From Facklamia sp050409585 (GTDB lineage Bacteria > Bacillota > Bacilli > Lactobacillales > Aerococcaceae), in contig NZ_JBNUPE010000005.1 in assembly GCF_050409585.1 (NCBI RefSeq), positions 87,206 through 151,205 on the forward strand: DNA of 64,000 nucleotides, given 5' to 3'. The stretch's first letter is position 1. Each line of letters opens with the position of its first letter. A program made the translations under genes and the position numbers. Below, in pieces: positions 52,797 to 61,857 of this stretch. Under the pieces are notes generated by a model, which was not told the origin of the DNA, did not search any database, and saw only the letters and a program-made list of their open reading frames with translations.

Positions 52797-53613
52797 AACT
52801 AAAAAAAGAATGGGTTCTACCCTTTATATTGCGTTTGTCTTTTTATTAATGTACGCACCTTTGATTTATTTAATGTTTTATTCCTTTAATGCTGGTGGAG
52901 ACATGACTAACTTTTCTGGTTTTACGCTAGAGCATTATCAAACCCTTTTTGAAGATAAACGTCTGATGACCTTCATCTTAAACACCTTTATTATCGCTCT
53001 TTTATCCGCTTTAATTGCAACCATCATTGGCACTCTAGGAGCGATAGCTATTTATTACTATCGTTCTAATCGTAGTCGTCAAGCTATTCTTAATCTAAAT
53101 TCAGTCTTAATGGTTACACCCGATGTCATGATGGGAGCTAGCTTTCTCTTGATGTTTTCATTCTTATTAAAGTTTGAATTTGGCTTCACCACTGTTTTGT
53201 TATCACATATTGCATTTAATGTGCCGATAGTGGTTTTAATGGTCTTGCCAAGACTTTATGAAATGAATCCAGCCATGATTACGGCGGCTCAAGACTTGGG
53301 AGCCAACCAGAATCAGATTCTATCAAGAATTATTTTACCTTCCATTAAAAGTGGTGTTTTAGCCGGTTACTTCATGGCTTTCACCTATTCCTTAGATGAT
53401 TTTGCTGTTACTTTCTTTATAACTGGGAATGGTTTCTCAACGTTATCAGTTGAGGTATATTCACGTGCTAGAACAGGGGTAAGCTTGGAAATTAATGCGC
53501 TCTCTACTTTAATGTTCTTGTTAGCTTTACTTTTAGTCTTTGGCTATTACACGCTCAGGGTCGGAGAACAGCGAAAAGCAGCACTTAAAATGCGTCAAGC
53601 TAGAGGAGGTTAG
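52789..53613 (+). CDS. potC: Spermidine/putrescine permease PotC
   Basis: 274 residues, about six helices; coupling loop TAAQDLGANQNQILSRIILP. SLDDFAVTFFITG is typical of PotC. An upstream in-frame GTG at 52780 is within the SD AGGAGGTGG, so ATG 52789 is preferred. Confidence 0.94.
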   Translation: MHKTKKRMGSTLYIAFVFLLMYAPLIYLMFYSFNAGGDMTNFSGFTLEHYQTLFEDKRLMTFILNTFIIALLSALIATIIGTLGAIAIYYYRSNRSRQAILNLNSVLMVTPDVMMGASFLLMFSFLLKFEFGFTTVLLSHIAFNVPIVVLMVLPRLYEMNPAMITAAQDLGANQNQILSRIILPSIKSGVLAGYFMAFTYSLDDFAVTFFITGNGFSTLSVEVYSRARTGVSLEINALSTLMFLLALLLVFGYYTLRVGEQRKAALKMRQARGG

Positions 53614-53615
53614 TA

Positions 53616-54692
53616 ATGAAAGCATTAGTAAAAGTAATGATTGCCATTCTACTTGCAGTGGCTTTGATGTTTGTTGGGCGTTACTACCTACAATCTAGTC
53701 AAGGATTAACGGGCGAGAGTAATATTGTCAATTTTTATAATTGGGGCGATTATATTGATCCTGATTTAATCGATGAGTTTGAAGAAGAAACGGGTTATGT
53801 GGTAGTTTATGAAACCTTTGATTCTAATGAGGCCATGCTCACAAAAATTCAACAAGCTGGTACCAATTATGATTTAATTGGGCCGAGTGAATACATGGTA
53901 GAAACAATGATGGAAATGGATTTATTAGAAAAAATTGATCATAAACGCTTACCTAATCTCAAACATATTGATGAAGAAATTCTGGACCAGCCTTTTGATC
54001 GAGGCAATCAATATTCAGTGCCATATTTTTGGGGTACTTTAGGTATTCTTTATGATAGCAGTCAAATTGCGGAAGACGAAATTACCAGTTGGAATGACCT
54101 TTGGCGAGAAGAATATCGTAATAAGATTATGATAATTGATGGCGCCCGTGAAGTGATTGGGATTGGTCTGCAATCAGAAGGGCATTCACTTAATGAAACA
54201 GATAGTGAACTTATTGCTAAGGCCACTCAAAAGATGAAACAATTAATGCCTAATATCCTGGCTTTACTTGCAGATGAAATTAAAATGTATGCGACAATCG
54301 GAGAAGCCCCAATAGCCGTTACTTATTCAGGCGAAGCTGCCATGGCTATGTATGACAATGAAAATTTAGCCTATATGGTTCCGAAAGAAGGGTCTAACAT
54401 TTGGTTTGATACCTTGGCCATTCCTAAAGGTGCAAAAAATCTCGAAGGTGCACACGCTTTAATGGATTTCTTGATGCGCCCAGATATAGCAGCTAGAAAT
54501 GCTGAATATATTGGATACGCTACCCCTAATAAGGATGCCATTGATTTAATGGATTCAGAAGTAATTGCCGATCCGGCCTTTTATCCTCCGCAAGAAATTA
54601 TTGATCATTTAGAAATTTATCGTAACCTTGGTCAAGAAAAATTGATCGAATATAATGATGAATATTTACGTATTAAATTAGAACCGCGTTAA
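53616..54692 (+). CDS. potD: Spermidine/putrescine-binding protein PotD
   Basis: 358 residues. FYNWGDYIDPDLIDEFEEETGY and TYDLIGPSEYM-like (here NYDLIGPSEYM) mark the periplasmic-binding fold. YSVPYFWGTLGILYD lies in the ligand region. The N-terminus has a hydrophobic helix (LVKVMIAILLAVALMFVG) without a lipobox Cys, so it is probably held by an uncleaved signal anchor, or released. Follows potC by 2 bases. Confidence 0.94.
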   Translation: MKALVKVMIAILLAVALMFVGRYYLQSSQGLTGESNIVNFYNWGDYIDPDLIDEFEEETGYVVVYETFDSNEAMLTKIQQAGTNYDLIGPSEYMVETMMEMDLLEKIDHKRLPNLKHIDEEILDQPFDRGNQYSVPYFWGTLGILYDSSQIAEDEITSWNDLWREEYRNKIMIIDGAREVIGIGLQSEGHSLNETDSELIAKATQKMKQLMPNILALLADEIKMYATIGEAPIAVTYSGEAAMAMYDNENLAYMVPKEGSNIWFDTLAIPKGAKNLEGAHALMDFLMRPDIAARNAEYIGYATPNKDAIDLMDSEVIADPAFYPPQEIIDHLEIYRNLGQEKLIEYNDEYLRIKLEPR

Positions 54693-54802
54693 TTCTTTAT
54701 TGAGAGTATAAATTTACATAAACTTAACAGTAAATAGGCTACAAAATTCATAATCAACGGTTAAACTTATTAAGGATTTATGATTGGAAGGGAGAGATCG
54801 TT

Positions 54803-55192
54803 TTGCAACTTGTTAATAAGCGGTTAACTATTAAAGATTATGAAGACCCATCAGCTTCTTTTATCATTGAACGCTTAGAGCTTCCAGCTACTATTAGTTA
54901 TTTAGTGTTTGAATTCAATACCTATCTGGGGGATTATGCGATTGACTCATTAATGGCTTATGATTCACACTATAATTTAAGAATCGATATTCAAAATGTT
55001 TGTCAAGGTCGACGGATTATTCTAAGTCTTGATGAGTTAGAATCAAGCAGTGGAACACGTCCAGGCATTCTTCCATCAGGTGAGTGGATCTTAGTATTTA
55101 AATTGGCTGACCCCATACCCAAGTGCGAGTGGTTGTTCGAGTATTCCATTGAAGCCAAAGAGTTGAGTCAGCCATCACTTAAAAACATCTAA
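54803..55192 (+). CDS. Small beta-rich protein of unknown function
   Basis: 129 residues from TTG 54803, eight bases after GGGAG. Beta-strand rich, no signal peptide, no membrane helix, one Cys near the end (KCEW) and one in NVCQG. The segment GTRPGILPSGEWILVFKL resembles the accessory domain found before the PHP domain in CehA/McbA-type metallohydrolases, but no PHP domain follows. This resemblance is from memory and weak. Flanked by its own terminator. Confidence 0.65.
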   Translation: MQLVNKRLTIKDYEDPSASFIIERLELPATISYLVFEFNTYLGDYAIDSLMAYDSHYNLRIDIQNVCQGRRIILSLDELESSSGTRPGILPSGEWILVFKLADPIPKCEWLFEYSIEAKELSQPSLKNI

Positions 55193-55230
55193 CTGTTCTT
55201 AGCAATTAAGATGGTTTTAATCTTTAACAA

Positions 55231-55278
55231 TAAACTTAAACACTAATTTATTTATGGGTGTTTAAGTTTATTTTTTTA
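55231..55278 (+). terminator. Terminator after the small protein gene
   Basis: TAAACTTAAACAC (55231-55243) and GTGTTTAAGTTTA (55258-55270) are perfect reverse complements, followed by seven T. Confidence 0.88.
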
Positions 55279-55323
55279 AAAGGGCACCGTGGGATCGACT
55301 GTTTTATGAAAAAATTTTAATAA

Positions 55324-55354
55324 TAGACAGTTTGATGTGAATTTGATATATAAT
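55324..55354 (+). promoter_or_regulatory. Possible promoter of the GT2 gene
   Basis: TAGACA (55324-55329) and TATAAT (55349-55354) are 19 bases apart, a little long. The -10 is perfect. Confidence 0.4.
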
Positions 55355-55411
55355 AATAGGACAAGTGACTTGCAAATTTAATTAGCAAGTATTAAGAAAT
55401 GAGGAATCTTT

Positions 55412-56368
55412 TTGGTTAGAAAAAATGTAATGACTGTTGTTGTTCCTTGTTATAATGAACAAAAGACAATCCAGCCGTTTATTGAGGCAATTTTAAAAGT
55501 TCAAAAAGACCTAAAAGAAGTTGAAATTGAATTACTATTAATAGATGATGGGTCAACCGATCAAACCCTAAATGCTATTAAAGAAGTGGTTCAGCAATAT
55601 CCAGACAGCATTGAATACCTATCTTTTTCACGCAATTTTGGTAAAGAAGCAGGTCTTTATGCCGGCTTGAAACACGCCAAAGGTGAGTATGTTGCAATTA
55701 TGGATGCGGATTTACAAGATCCACCGATGATGTTAGTAGATATGTATCGAATGATTCTAGATCCAAATGTCGATGTGGTAGCAACCAGAAGGACTTCTAG
55801 AGAAGGCGAACCAGTTGTTCGTTCTTTTTTTGCCCGCCTTTTTTACAAATTGAATAATTTAATTTCGCGCCTTGAGTTAGCAGAAGGTACGCGAGATTAT
55901 CGTTTGATGAAGGCACAAGTCGTAGATGCCGTTGTATCTATGGGTGAGTATAATCGCTTTTCAAAAGGGATTTTCTCATGGGTTGGTTTTAAAGTGAAAT
56001 ATTTAGAATACCCTAATATTAAACGCATTGCTGGTCAATCCTCATGGTCATTTAGAAGTTTGTTCGATTATGCTATCGATGGCTTAATTTCTTTTTCGGA
56101 CTTTCCATTAACAATTGCTAGTTTCTTAGGTCTTTTCAGTATTGGCACAGCTTTGGTTTGGGGTATCTACTTACTAGTGGCTTTTTTACTTTATCAAGTA
56201 AGCGCTTCTGCGATCAGTCTCTTGGCCTTATTAATATTATTTATGGGTGGCTTTCAATTTTTATGCTTAGGTATTATTGGCAAGTACATTTCTAAAATTT
56301 TTACCGAAGATAAACGACGACCTATATATTTGGTGAGAGAAGAGAAGCTTTTTGAAGAAGATGACTAG
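55412..56368 (+). CDS. Membrane glycosyltransferase family 2 (GtrB/DPM1-like)
   Basis: 318 residues from TTG 55412, behind GAGG; an ATG at 55430 is an alternative. VVPCYNEQKTI and DDGSTDQT open the GT-A fold; DADLQDPP is the DXD region. Two C-terminal helices (about 230-290) and a KRRP tail follow. Family members load a sugar onto a lipid carrier (bactoprenol or dolichol phosphate) for wall or glycolipid decoration. RNFGKEAGLYAGLKHAKG is typical. Monocistronic. Confidence 0.9.
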   Translation: MVRKNVMTVVVPCYNEQKTIQPFIEAILKVQKDLKEVEIELLLIDDGSTDQTLNAIKEVVQQYPDSIEYLSFSRNFGKEAGLYAGLKHAKGEYVAIMDADLQDPPMMLVDMYRMILDPNVDVVATRRTSREGEPVVRSFFARLFYKLNNLISRLELAEGTRDYRLMKAQVVDAVVSMGEYNRFSKGIFSWVGFKVKYLEYPNIKRIAGQSSWSFRSLFDYAIDGLISFSDFPLTIASFLGLFSIGTALVWGIYLLVAFLLYQVSASAISLLALLILFMGGFQFLCLGIIGKYISKIFTEDKRRPIYLVREEKLFEEDD

Positions 56369-56401
56369 GATAATTATTTAAAAATGAGTCTGATAATATA
56401 A

Positions 56402-56437
56402 AAGAACAGCCTGCACATGCTTGTGTAGGCTGTTCTT
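56402..56437. terminator. Bidirectional terminator between GT2 and CpXC genes
   Basis: A perfect 16-bp stem pairs 56402-56417 with 56422-56437 around a TGCT loop. On - it is followed by TTTTAT; the + side has a poor T-run. Confidence 0.82.
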
Positions 56438-56476
56438 GATTTGAGTGTGTAAATTGTTGGGGAATGGTGATAAGAC

Positions 56477-57154
56477 CTATTCTTCATCTAACATTGGCTG
56501 ACCTGGTCCGGGTTGGTGATTGGCAATATTGCTTGCCCATTCATAGTCCACCATAATAAATTGCCCGAGATAATCGTTTTTTAATTCTTTAGCAAACTTA
56601 TCAAGAATGAAGTCTGTAAGCGATGGATGGTAATCAACCATAAGCTGCTCATCTTCTGTAAGATAAAGGAATTTATCTTGATTATCTTTGTGAATAAAGA
56701 AGCGGTTAAGTACTTTTCGATTCGGTTCTTGTTGAGCAAATAGGCCATCTGTTAATACTTTTACAACTTCCATTACCTGATCATTAAATCCTCGATCAAA
56801 AATCTGGATTTTTTCAATCAGTTGAGGGGCTGAAGTTACAACTCTTAAATGATAATCACTAATATCAATCCCTTCCTCAGCTGTCATTAAGCTAAGACCT
56901 TTTAATATTTTTTCGCGATTTTCTTTAAAATTAGGTGCTAAATATATCAAAAGCTTGAGTTTTGGATCATGATAGAGAATTTGAGTTTCTATTTGTCTTT
57001 TGGCCCCACATTGATCGCATTCAAAGGCTAGAAGCTGACCTTCTAATAGTTGTTGTTTTAATTCGGGGTGTTTTTGACTATTGATAGCAGTTTCGATGAT
57101 ATGTTCCTGCTTAGCTTGGCATACTGGACACTCTAAGTGGATTGTTTGTGGCAT
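56477..57154 (-). CDS. CpXC-domain protein of unknown function
   Basis: 225 residues. Two cysteine knuckles, CPVC (about 9-12) and CDQC (about 46-49), form a zinc-ribbon-like N-terminal domain. The remainder is alpha/beta with many charged residues and no membrane helix. This matches the CpXC family, function unknown. ATG 57154 follows AAAGGAGG. Confidence 0.82.
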   Translation of the reverse strand: MPQTIHLECPVCQAKQEHIIETAINSQKHPELKQQLLEGQLLAFECDQCGAKRQIETQILYHDPKLKLLIYLAPNFKENREKILKGLSLMTAEEGIDISDYHLRVVTSAPQLIEKIQIFDRGFNDQVMEVVKVLTDGLFAQQEPNRKVLNRFFIHKDNQDKFLYLTEDEQLMVDYHPSLTDFILDKFAKELKNDYLGQFIMVDYEWASNIANHQPGPGQPMLDEE

Positions 57155-57243
57155 TCAATTGCCTCCTTTATCGGATTAATAATTCTAGTATATCAAAAAT
57201 GAGGAAAGATGCGAAAGAATCATTAATATAATCTTGTAAGCGA

Positions 57244-57273
57244 TTAACACATTGTCTTAAACTGTGCTATAAT
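57244..57273 (+). promoter_or_regulatory. Promoter of the flavodoxin-rpiA-pdp operon
   Basis: TTAACA (57244-57249) and TATAAT (57268-57273) are 18 bases apart; TGC before the -10 gives an extended form. Confidence 0.7.
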
Positions 57274-57305
57274 AGCTAAAGTAATAGGTATAGAGGGGGG
57301 AATAT

Positions 57306-57851
57306 ATGAAAAGTTTAATTATTTATGAATCACCTTATGGATCTACCTTAATTTATGCTAGAGCCCTCCAAAGAGTCTTTGACTTTCCGATGGTAGCTTT
57401 AAGTGAGGTTGATCGAACTACTTTGAACCACTATGATTTAATTATTGTAGGCACCTTTGTTTTCTCCGGAAGGATTTTTAAGTCGACTTTGATTAATCAG
57501 TTGATGAATCGCTACCGCGAACCGAGTTGGGTCTTATTCACTGTGGGCATTTCTACCCCAAATCTTACCAACTTTACGAAACTATTAAAAGAAACCTTTA
57601 CAGCTAGAGTCTATCAACAATTAGCAACCTTTCATTATCGTGGTCGAATTGCCTCTAAGCGCTTTTCTTTAATGTACTTAGCTTCCAAAAGAATGAAGCG
57701 TCAACCAGGCACTAGCCTGGATGATGTGATTTTGGGCCCCGAGGAATGGCATTTGTTGGATTATCATGGAGGAACGGCTGAAAAAGAGGATTTAAAGCAA
57801 ATAGCGAATATGGTAGAGTATATACGTGAAATTGTACAATACATTGGATAA
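57306..57851 (+). CDS. Flavodoxin-domain protein
   Basis: 181 residues. LIIYESPYGSTLIYARAL is the FMN phosphate loop; HYDLIIVGTFVFSGRIF the next element. It resembles the flavodoxin_5/HemG-like group, but no haem gene is nearby and the electron partner is unknown. Its stop overlaps the SD of rpiA. Confidence 0.8.
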   Translation: MKSLIIYESPYGSTLIYARALQRVFDFPMVALSEVDRTTLNHYDLIIVGTFVFSGRIFKSTLINQLMNRYREPSWVLFTVGISTPNLTNFTKLLKETFTARVYQQLATFHYRGRIASKRFSLMYLASKRMKRQPGTSLDDVILGPEEWHLLDYHGGTAEKEDLKQIANMVEYIREIVQYIG

Positions 57852-57868
57852 TGGAGGAATCGAATAAG

Positions 57869-58564
57869 ATGGAAGAAGCAAAAAAACGAGTGGGCAAATA
57901 TGCAGCCTCTTATGTTGAAGATGGTATGGTGGTCGGATTAGGGACTGGCTCAACGGCATATTGGTTTATTGAAGAGCTAGGACGCCGTTTCCAAGCAGGA
58001 GAACTCAATAATATTTTAACAGTCTCTACTTCTGATCGCTCTTCTGAACAGGCTTTAAAATTAGGCTTACCCTTAAAAGAAATTGAAGATGTCAATCGCA
58101 TCGATCTGTTAGTAGATGGAGCGGACGAAACAACTCGTCAATTCGCCGGTATTAAAGGCGGTGGTGGTGCGCTTTTGCATGAAAAAATTATTGCTGAAAA
58201 CAGTGATAAGATTATTTGGATTATGGATGAGAGTAAATTAGTTAACCAATTAGGGAAATTTCCTCTTCCAGTAGAAGTAGTTCGCTTTGGCTCATGGAAA
58301 GTTTATGATGCTTTTAAAAGCGCTGGGATGAAACCAAGCTTTAGAAAAATTGAAGATGACAGGCTTTTCATTACCGATTCCGGCAATTATATCATTGACC
58401 TCCATTTAGAAGAGATTCCTAATCCCCAAGTGTTGGCAGCCGAGATTAAGTCTAAGGTTGGAGTAGTTGAGCATGGCCTTTTCTTAAATTATGCCGATAT
58501 CATTCTGGTTGCCCAAGCTGATGGAGAAATTATTAAAATCGAACGTAGTGGTGAAGTAAATTAG
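57869..58564 (+). CDS. rpiA: Ribose-5-phosphate isomerase A
   Basis: 231 residues. GLGTGSTAYWFIEELG (about 22-37) and DGADET (about 80-85) and KGGGGALLHEKI are the RpiA signatures. An ATG at 57851 precedes the SD (GGAGG), so ATG 57869 is used. It converts ribose-5-P and ribulose-5-P. With pdp it would feed nucleoside sugar into the pentose pathway. Confidence 0.96.
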   Translation: MEEAKKRVGKYAASYVEDGMVVGLGTGSTAYWFIEELGRRFQAGELNNILTVSTSDRSSEQALKLGLPLKEIEDVNRIDLLVDGADETTRQFAGIKGGGGALLHEKIIAENSDKIIWIMDESKLVNQLGKFPLPVEVVRFGSWKVYDAFKSAGMKPSFRKIEDDRLFITDSGNYIIDLHLEEIPNPQVLAAEIKSKVGVVEHGLFLNYADIILVAQADGEIIKIERSGEVN

Positions 58565-58586
58565 ACAATATTAAGGATGATGAAGT

Positions 58587-59885
58587 ATGAGAATGGTAGA
58601 TTTAATCCATAAAAAACAAGAAAATCAAGCATTGACCCAAGCTGAAATCCAATATATTATTAACGGATTTACTAAGGGAGAAATTCCTGATTACCAAATG
58701 GCCGCCTTGAATATGGCAGTTTACTTTAATGGCATGAATGCTAAAGAAGTTAGTTATTTGACCATGGCTATGGTTGAATCAGGCGATCAGATCGATCTCT
58801 CTGCTATCAAAGGCATCAAAGTAGATAAACATTCGACCGGAGGAGTTGGAGATACAACCACTCTAGTCCTAGCTCCCTTAGTAGCTTCTTGTGGTGTTCC
58901 GGTGGCTAAGATGTCAGGGCGTGGTTTAGGCCATACGGGCGGTACGCTGGATAAACTTGAAACAATCAAGGGCTTTAATTTTGAAATCGCTGAAGCTGCC
59001 TTTATTGCTCAAGTAAACCAACACCAAGTGGCCGTGGTCGGACAAACTGGCGATTTAACCCCAGCTGATAAAAAGCTGTATGCTTTAAGAGATGTCACTT
59101 CTACTGTCCAGTCTATTCCTTTAATTGCATCTTCCATTATGTCTAAGAAAATTGCTTCGGGTGCTGATGCAATTGTCCTAGATGTAAAAGTAGGCGATGG
59201 CGCCTTTATGAAGACAATCGAGATGGCCGAAGAGTTGGCCAACACCATGGTTGAAATAGGCAATCATTTAGGTCGTAAAACAGTAGCCATCTTATCTAAT
59301 ATGGATCAGCCATTAGGCTTTGCAATTGGTAATACCTTAGAGGTCAATGAAGCTGTGGAAACCTTAAAAGGTAAAGGTCCGCAAGATCTAACAGAGCTTT
59401 GTCTGAATCTTGGAGCACAAATGCTCTTGTCTGCTGAGAAAGTAAAAAGTTTGCCAGAAGGTATTGAAATGTTGCAAGCGCAGATTGACTCAGGAGCAGC
59501 CTTAGAAAAATTCCGTGAATTTATTGAGATTCAAGGAGGAGATGCTTCATTCATTGATAATCCGGAACAATTAGGTAAAGCCAAGTATCAAATTCCGTAT
59601 TTAGCTAAAAAATCAGGTGTAGTTAGTCACTGGGTAGCCGATTTAGTGGGTGAAGCAGCGATGGTTTTAGGAGCGGGTCGTGCGGTTAAAGAAGATGAAA
59701 TTGATCCAGTAGTAGGAATTGTCTTAAAAGCTAAGGTAGGAGATCCTGTTCAAGAAGGAGATCCACTCGCAATCATCCATTCCAATCGGGAAGATATTGA
59801 TGACTGCTTGAAGCGACTAGACCAAGCTATTCAAATCGCTGATACAGCCAAAGAATTACCTTTAATTTATAAAACAATTGATTAA
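58587..59885 (+). CDS. pdp: Pyrimidine-nucleoside phosphorylase
   Basis: 432 residues. MRMVDLIHKKQ at the start matches the family. KHSTGGVGDTTTLVLAPLVA and GRGLGHTGGTLDKLE form the phosphate and substrate site. Cleaves uridine or thymidine to base and (deoxy)ribose-1-phosphate. Follows rpiA by 22 bases. Confidence 0.96.
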   Translation: MRMVDLIHKKQENQALTQAEIQYIINGFTKGEIPDYQMAALNMAVYFNGMNAKEVSYLTMAMVESGDQIDLSAIKGIKVDKHSTGGVGDTTTLVLAPLVASCGVPVAKMSGRGLGHTGGTLDKLETIKGFNFEIAEAAFIAQVNQHQVAVVGQTGDLTPADKKLYALRDVTSTVQSIPLIASSIMSKKIASGADAIVLDVKVGDGAFMKTIEMAEELANTMVEIGNHLGRKTVAILSNMDQPLGFAIGNTLEVNEAVETLKGKGPQDLTELCLNLGAQMLLSAEKVKSLPEGIEMLQAQIDSGAALEKFREFIEIQGGDASFIDNPEQLGKAKYQIPYLAKKSGVVSHWVADLVGEAAMVLGAGRAVKEDEIDPVVGIVLKAKVGDPVQEGDPLAIIHSNREDIDDCLKRLDQAIQIADTAKELPLIYKTID

Positions 59886-59910
59886 AATACGCAAGAAGAA
59901 GGAAGTTACT

Positions 59911-60465
59911 ATGTCAAATAACAAAACGTTTAAGTATGTTCAAATCGGGATTTATGCTGCTTTAATCATCGCTGCGATTACCTTTATCCGTGTCCCGATG
60001 CCATCCGCCATCTCTAATTCTTTTGTTCATCCAGGGAATGCCTTGGTGATTTTAGCAGTTTTACTAATGGGGTTCAAACGTGGTACGGCTGCTGCTTTAA
60101 TAGGGCTTTTCCTCTTTGATAGCTTGAATGGTTATTTCTATGTCGTTCATTTTACCCTTTTAGAAAACCTCTTGGTTTTGATTATGGTCTCATTCATATA
60201 TAATAAATTCTTCCATAAAAAGGATAGTATGAGTCATATTGTGACATTAGGAATCGTAGGAGCATTAACTAAGATTGTATTAATCTTTGGTAAGCATATT
60301 ATCAATCAAATGATCTTAGGAGCCACATCTTCTGCAGCAATTGCGATGGCGATTTCAGCCATGCCAGCCAGTCTTTTTACAGGACTTGTTACAGCAATTT
60401 TAGTGCCAGTTTTATATTTCCCTTTAAAGAAAATTTTCCAACGCTATCATACAATTGGTGAGTAA
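59911..60465 (+). CDS. ECF transporter S component (substrate-specific membrane subunit)
   Basis: 184 residues with five to six helices. SNSFVHPGNALVILAVLLMGFKRG is typical of the ECF S-component (DUF1393-like) family. An in-frame start at 59878 lies inside pdp; the ATG after GAAGGAAG at 59911 is preferred. It would use EcfA1A2T from 11359-13869. The substrate is not predictable; co-location with pdp allows a nucleoside-related or vitamin ligand. Confidence 0.82.
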   Translation: MSNNKTFKYVQIGIYAALIIAAITFIRVPMPSAISNSFVHPGNALVILAVLLMGFKRGTAAALIGLFLFDSLNGYFYVVHFTLLENLLVLIMVSFIYNKFFHKKDSMSHIVTLGIVGALTKIVLIFGKHIINQMILGATSSAAIAMAISAMPASLFTGLVTAILVPVLYFPLKKIFQRYHTIGE

Positions 60466-60478
60466 ATTTACCACTTGG

Positions 60479-60506
60479 GGTTCAGTCTTTAAGGCTGAAC
60501 CTTTTT
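60479..60506 (+). terminator. Terminator after the S component
   Basis: GGTTCAGTCTT (60479-60489) and AAGGCTGAACC (60491-60501) pair with one G-T around the centre; five T follow. Confidence 0.85.
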
Positions 60507-60519
60507 AATTGGTAAAATT

Positions 60520-60549
60520 TAATGGCCCTCGACGCTTTAAGTCGAGGGC
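60520..60549 (-). terminator. Terminator after the pyr-operon MFS gene
   Basis: GCCCTCGAC (60525-60533) and GTCGAGGGC (60541-60549) form a 9-bp stem just past the MFS stop; on - a weak T-rich stretch follows (ATTAAATTTT). Confidence 0.7.
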
Positions 60550-60563
60550 TTTACTAAATTGTC

Positions 60564-61805
60564 TTAAACTTTAGCTGGTTCAAGTGCAGGGCTGTTTGTA
60601 TGGATGGTTTGATATCTCTCTTGCTTGAGGTTTTTAATCGAAATCATAAAGCAGAAGGATATAATATATAGACTGGCTAGGAAAAACATAACTGCACGCA
60701 TCGCATAGTTTTCTAAAATCATTCCAATGATGAGAGAAGAGAAACCACCGATTGCACGACCAACATTTAAAATGATGTTATTAGCTACTGCTCTGACTTG
60801 AAGGGGGTATAAGCGCGTAACCATAGCGCCATAGCCGGCAAACATTCCATTAACAAAGAAGCCCATTAAAGCACCGCCAAGTAAAAGGCTTAAGGCAGAA
60901 TGGACATAAGTAAAAGCGAAAACCGAGATAGCTGATAGGATGAGGAAAATGCCATAAACTAAACGTGGACCAAACATATCTAGAAAATAACCGAAGACTA
61001 ACATACCGATCGACATTCCTACAATAGTAGTAATCATCCAAAGGTTAGAGTTACCCAGGCTGATCCCTAATTTACCTTGCATCATAGTTGGTAACCAGTT
61101 CATCATTCCAAAGTAACCAGCAATTTGAACAGAAGTCATCACCATTAAAGCAATGGTTTGATGGGCTAGAGCAGGTGTTTTGAAGAGGTCAGAGATTTTA
61201 CCTGCTTGTTGACGGTCGACTTTCTGGCTACCACGATCAGTGATTTGATCTTCTTTAATCATAAAGTGCATATAAGCCACTAAGATTAACGGCAGAACAC
61301 CTAGAGCGAAAAGTCCTCTCCAACCAAAGATGGGTGCAATTAAGCTGGCTAAAACAGCGGATGTAATCGAACCGATTTGTCCCATGACACCATTCAGTGA
61401 GGAGATACGACCCATTTTGTTGCTTGGTACAATACCCGCCATGATTGCTAAGGCAACACCGTACTCACCACCAACTCCAATACCAGCTAAGAAGCGTAAA
61501 GCTAAAAGGCTATTGATGCTTTGACTAAAGAAGATAAGGGCTGTGGCTACAGAAAAAATTGCGACGGTCCATTTTAATACTTTATATTTGTTATAGCGGT
61601 CTGCTAAGACCCCAAAGACAAGTCCCCCAAACAGCATTCCGAAGTTAGTAATGGTTCCAATCCAACCGGCTTGAGTAGAGGAAATATTCAAATCAGCAAT
61701 AATAGAGGATAGGGAAAAGGCCAAAAACATCACATTGACATCATCTAAACCAGAGGCAATCATTGAAGTAATGAGGGCACGACGATCATAATTTATAGTT
61801 TTCAT
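60564..61805 (-). CDS. MFS transporter in the pyrFE operon
   Basis: 413 residues, about twelve helices. FLAGIGVGGEYGVALAIMAG and VFGVLADRYNKYKVLKW are MFS motifs of the sugar/aromatic-acid porter type. It follows pyrE on - with a 52-base gap and no terminator between. The same leader would control it. Possible cargo is orotate or another pyrimidine precursor; that is inference from context only. SD AAGGAGAG precedes the ATG. Confidence 0.88.
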   Translation of the reverse strand: MKTINYDRRALITSMIASGLDDVNVMFLAFSLSSIIADLNISSTQAGWIGTITNFGMLFGGLVFGVLADRYNKYKVLKWTVAIFSVATALIFFSQSINSLLALRFLAGIGVGGEYGVALAIMAGIVPSNKMGRISSLNGVMGQIGSITSAVLASLIAPIFGWRGLFALGVLPLILVAYMHFMIKEDQITDRGSQKVDRQQAGKISDLFKTPALAHQTIALMVMTSVQIAGYFGMMNWLPTMMQGKLGISLGNSNLWMITTIVGMSIGMLVFGYFLDMFGPRLVYGIFLILSAISVFAFTYVHSALSLLLGGALMGFFVNGMFAGYGAMVTRLYPLQVRAVANNIILNVGRAIGGFSSLIIGMILENYAMRAVMFFLASLYIISFCFMISIKNLKQERYQTIHTNSPALEPAKV

Positions 61806-61857
61806 AACAACTCTCCTTAATAAAAGTTCACGGACTTTTTTAATTAATATTTTGACT

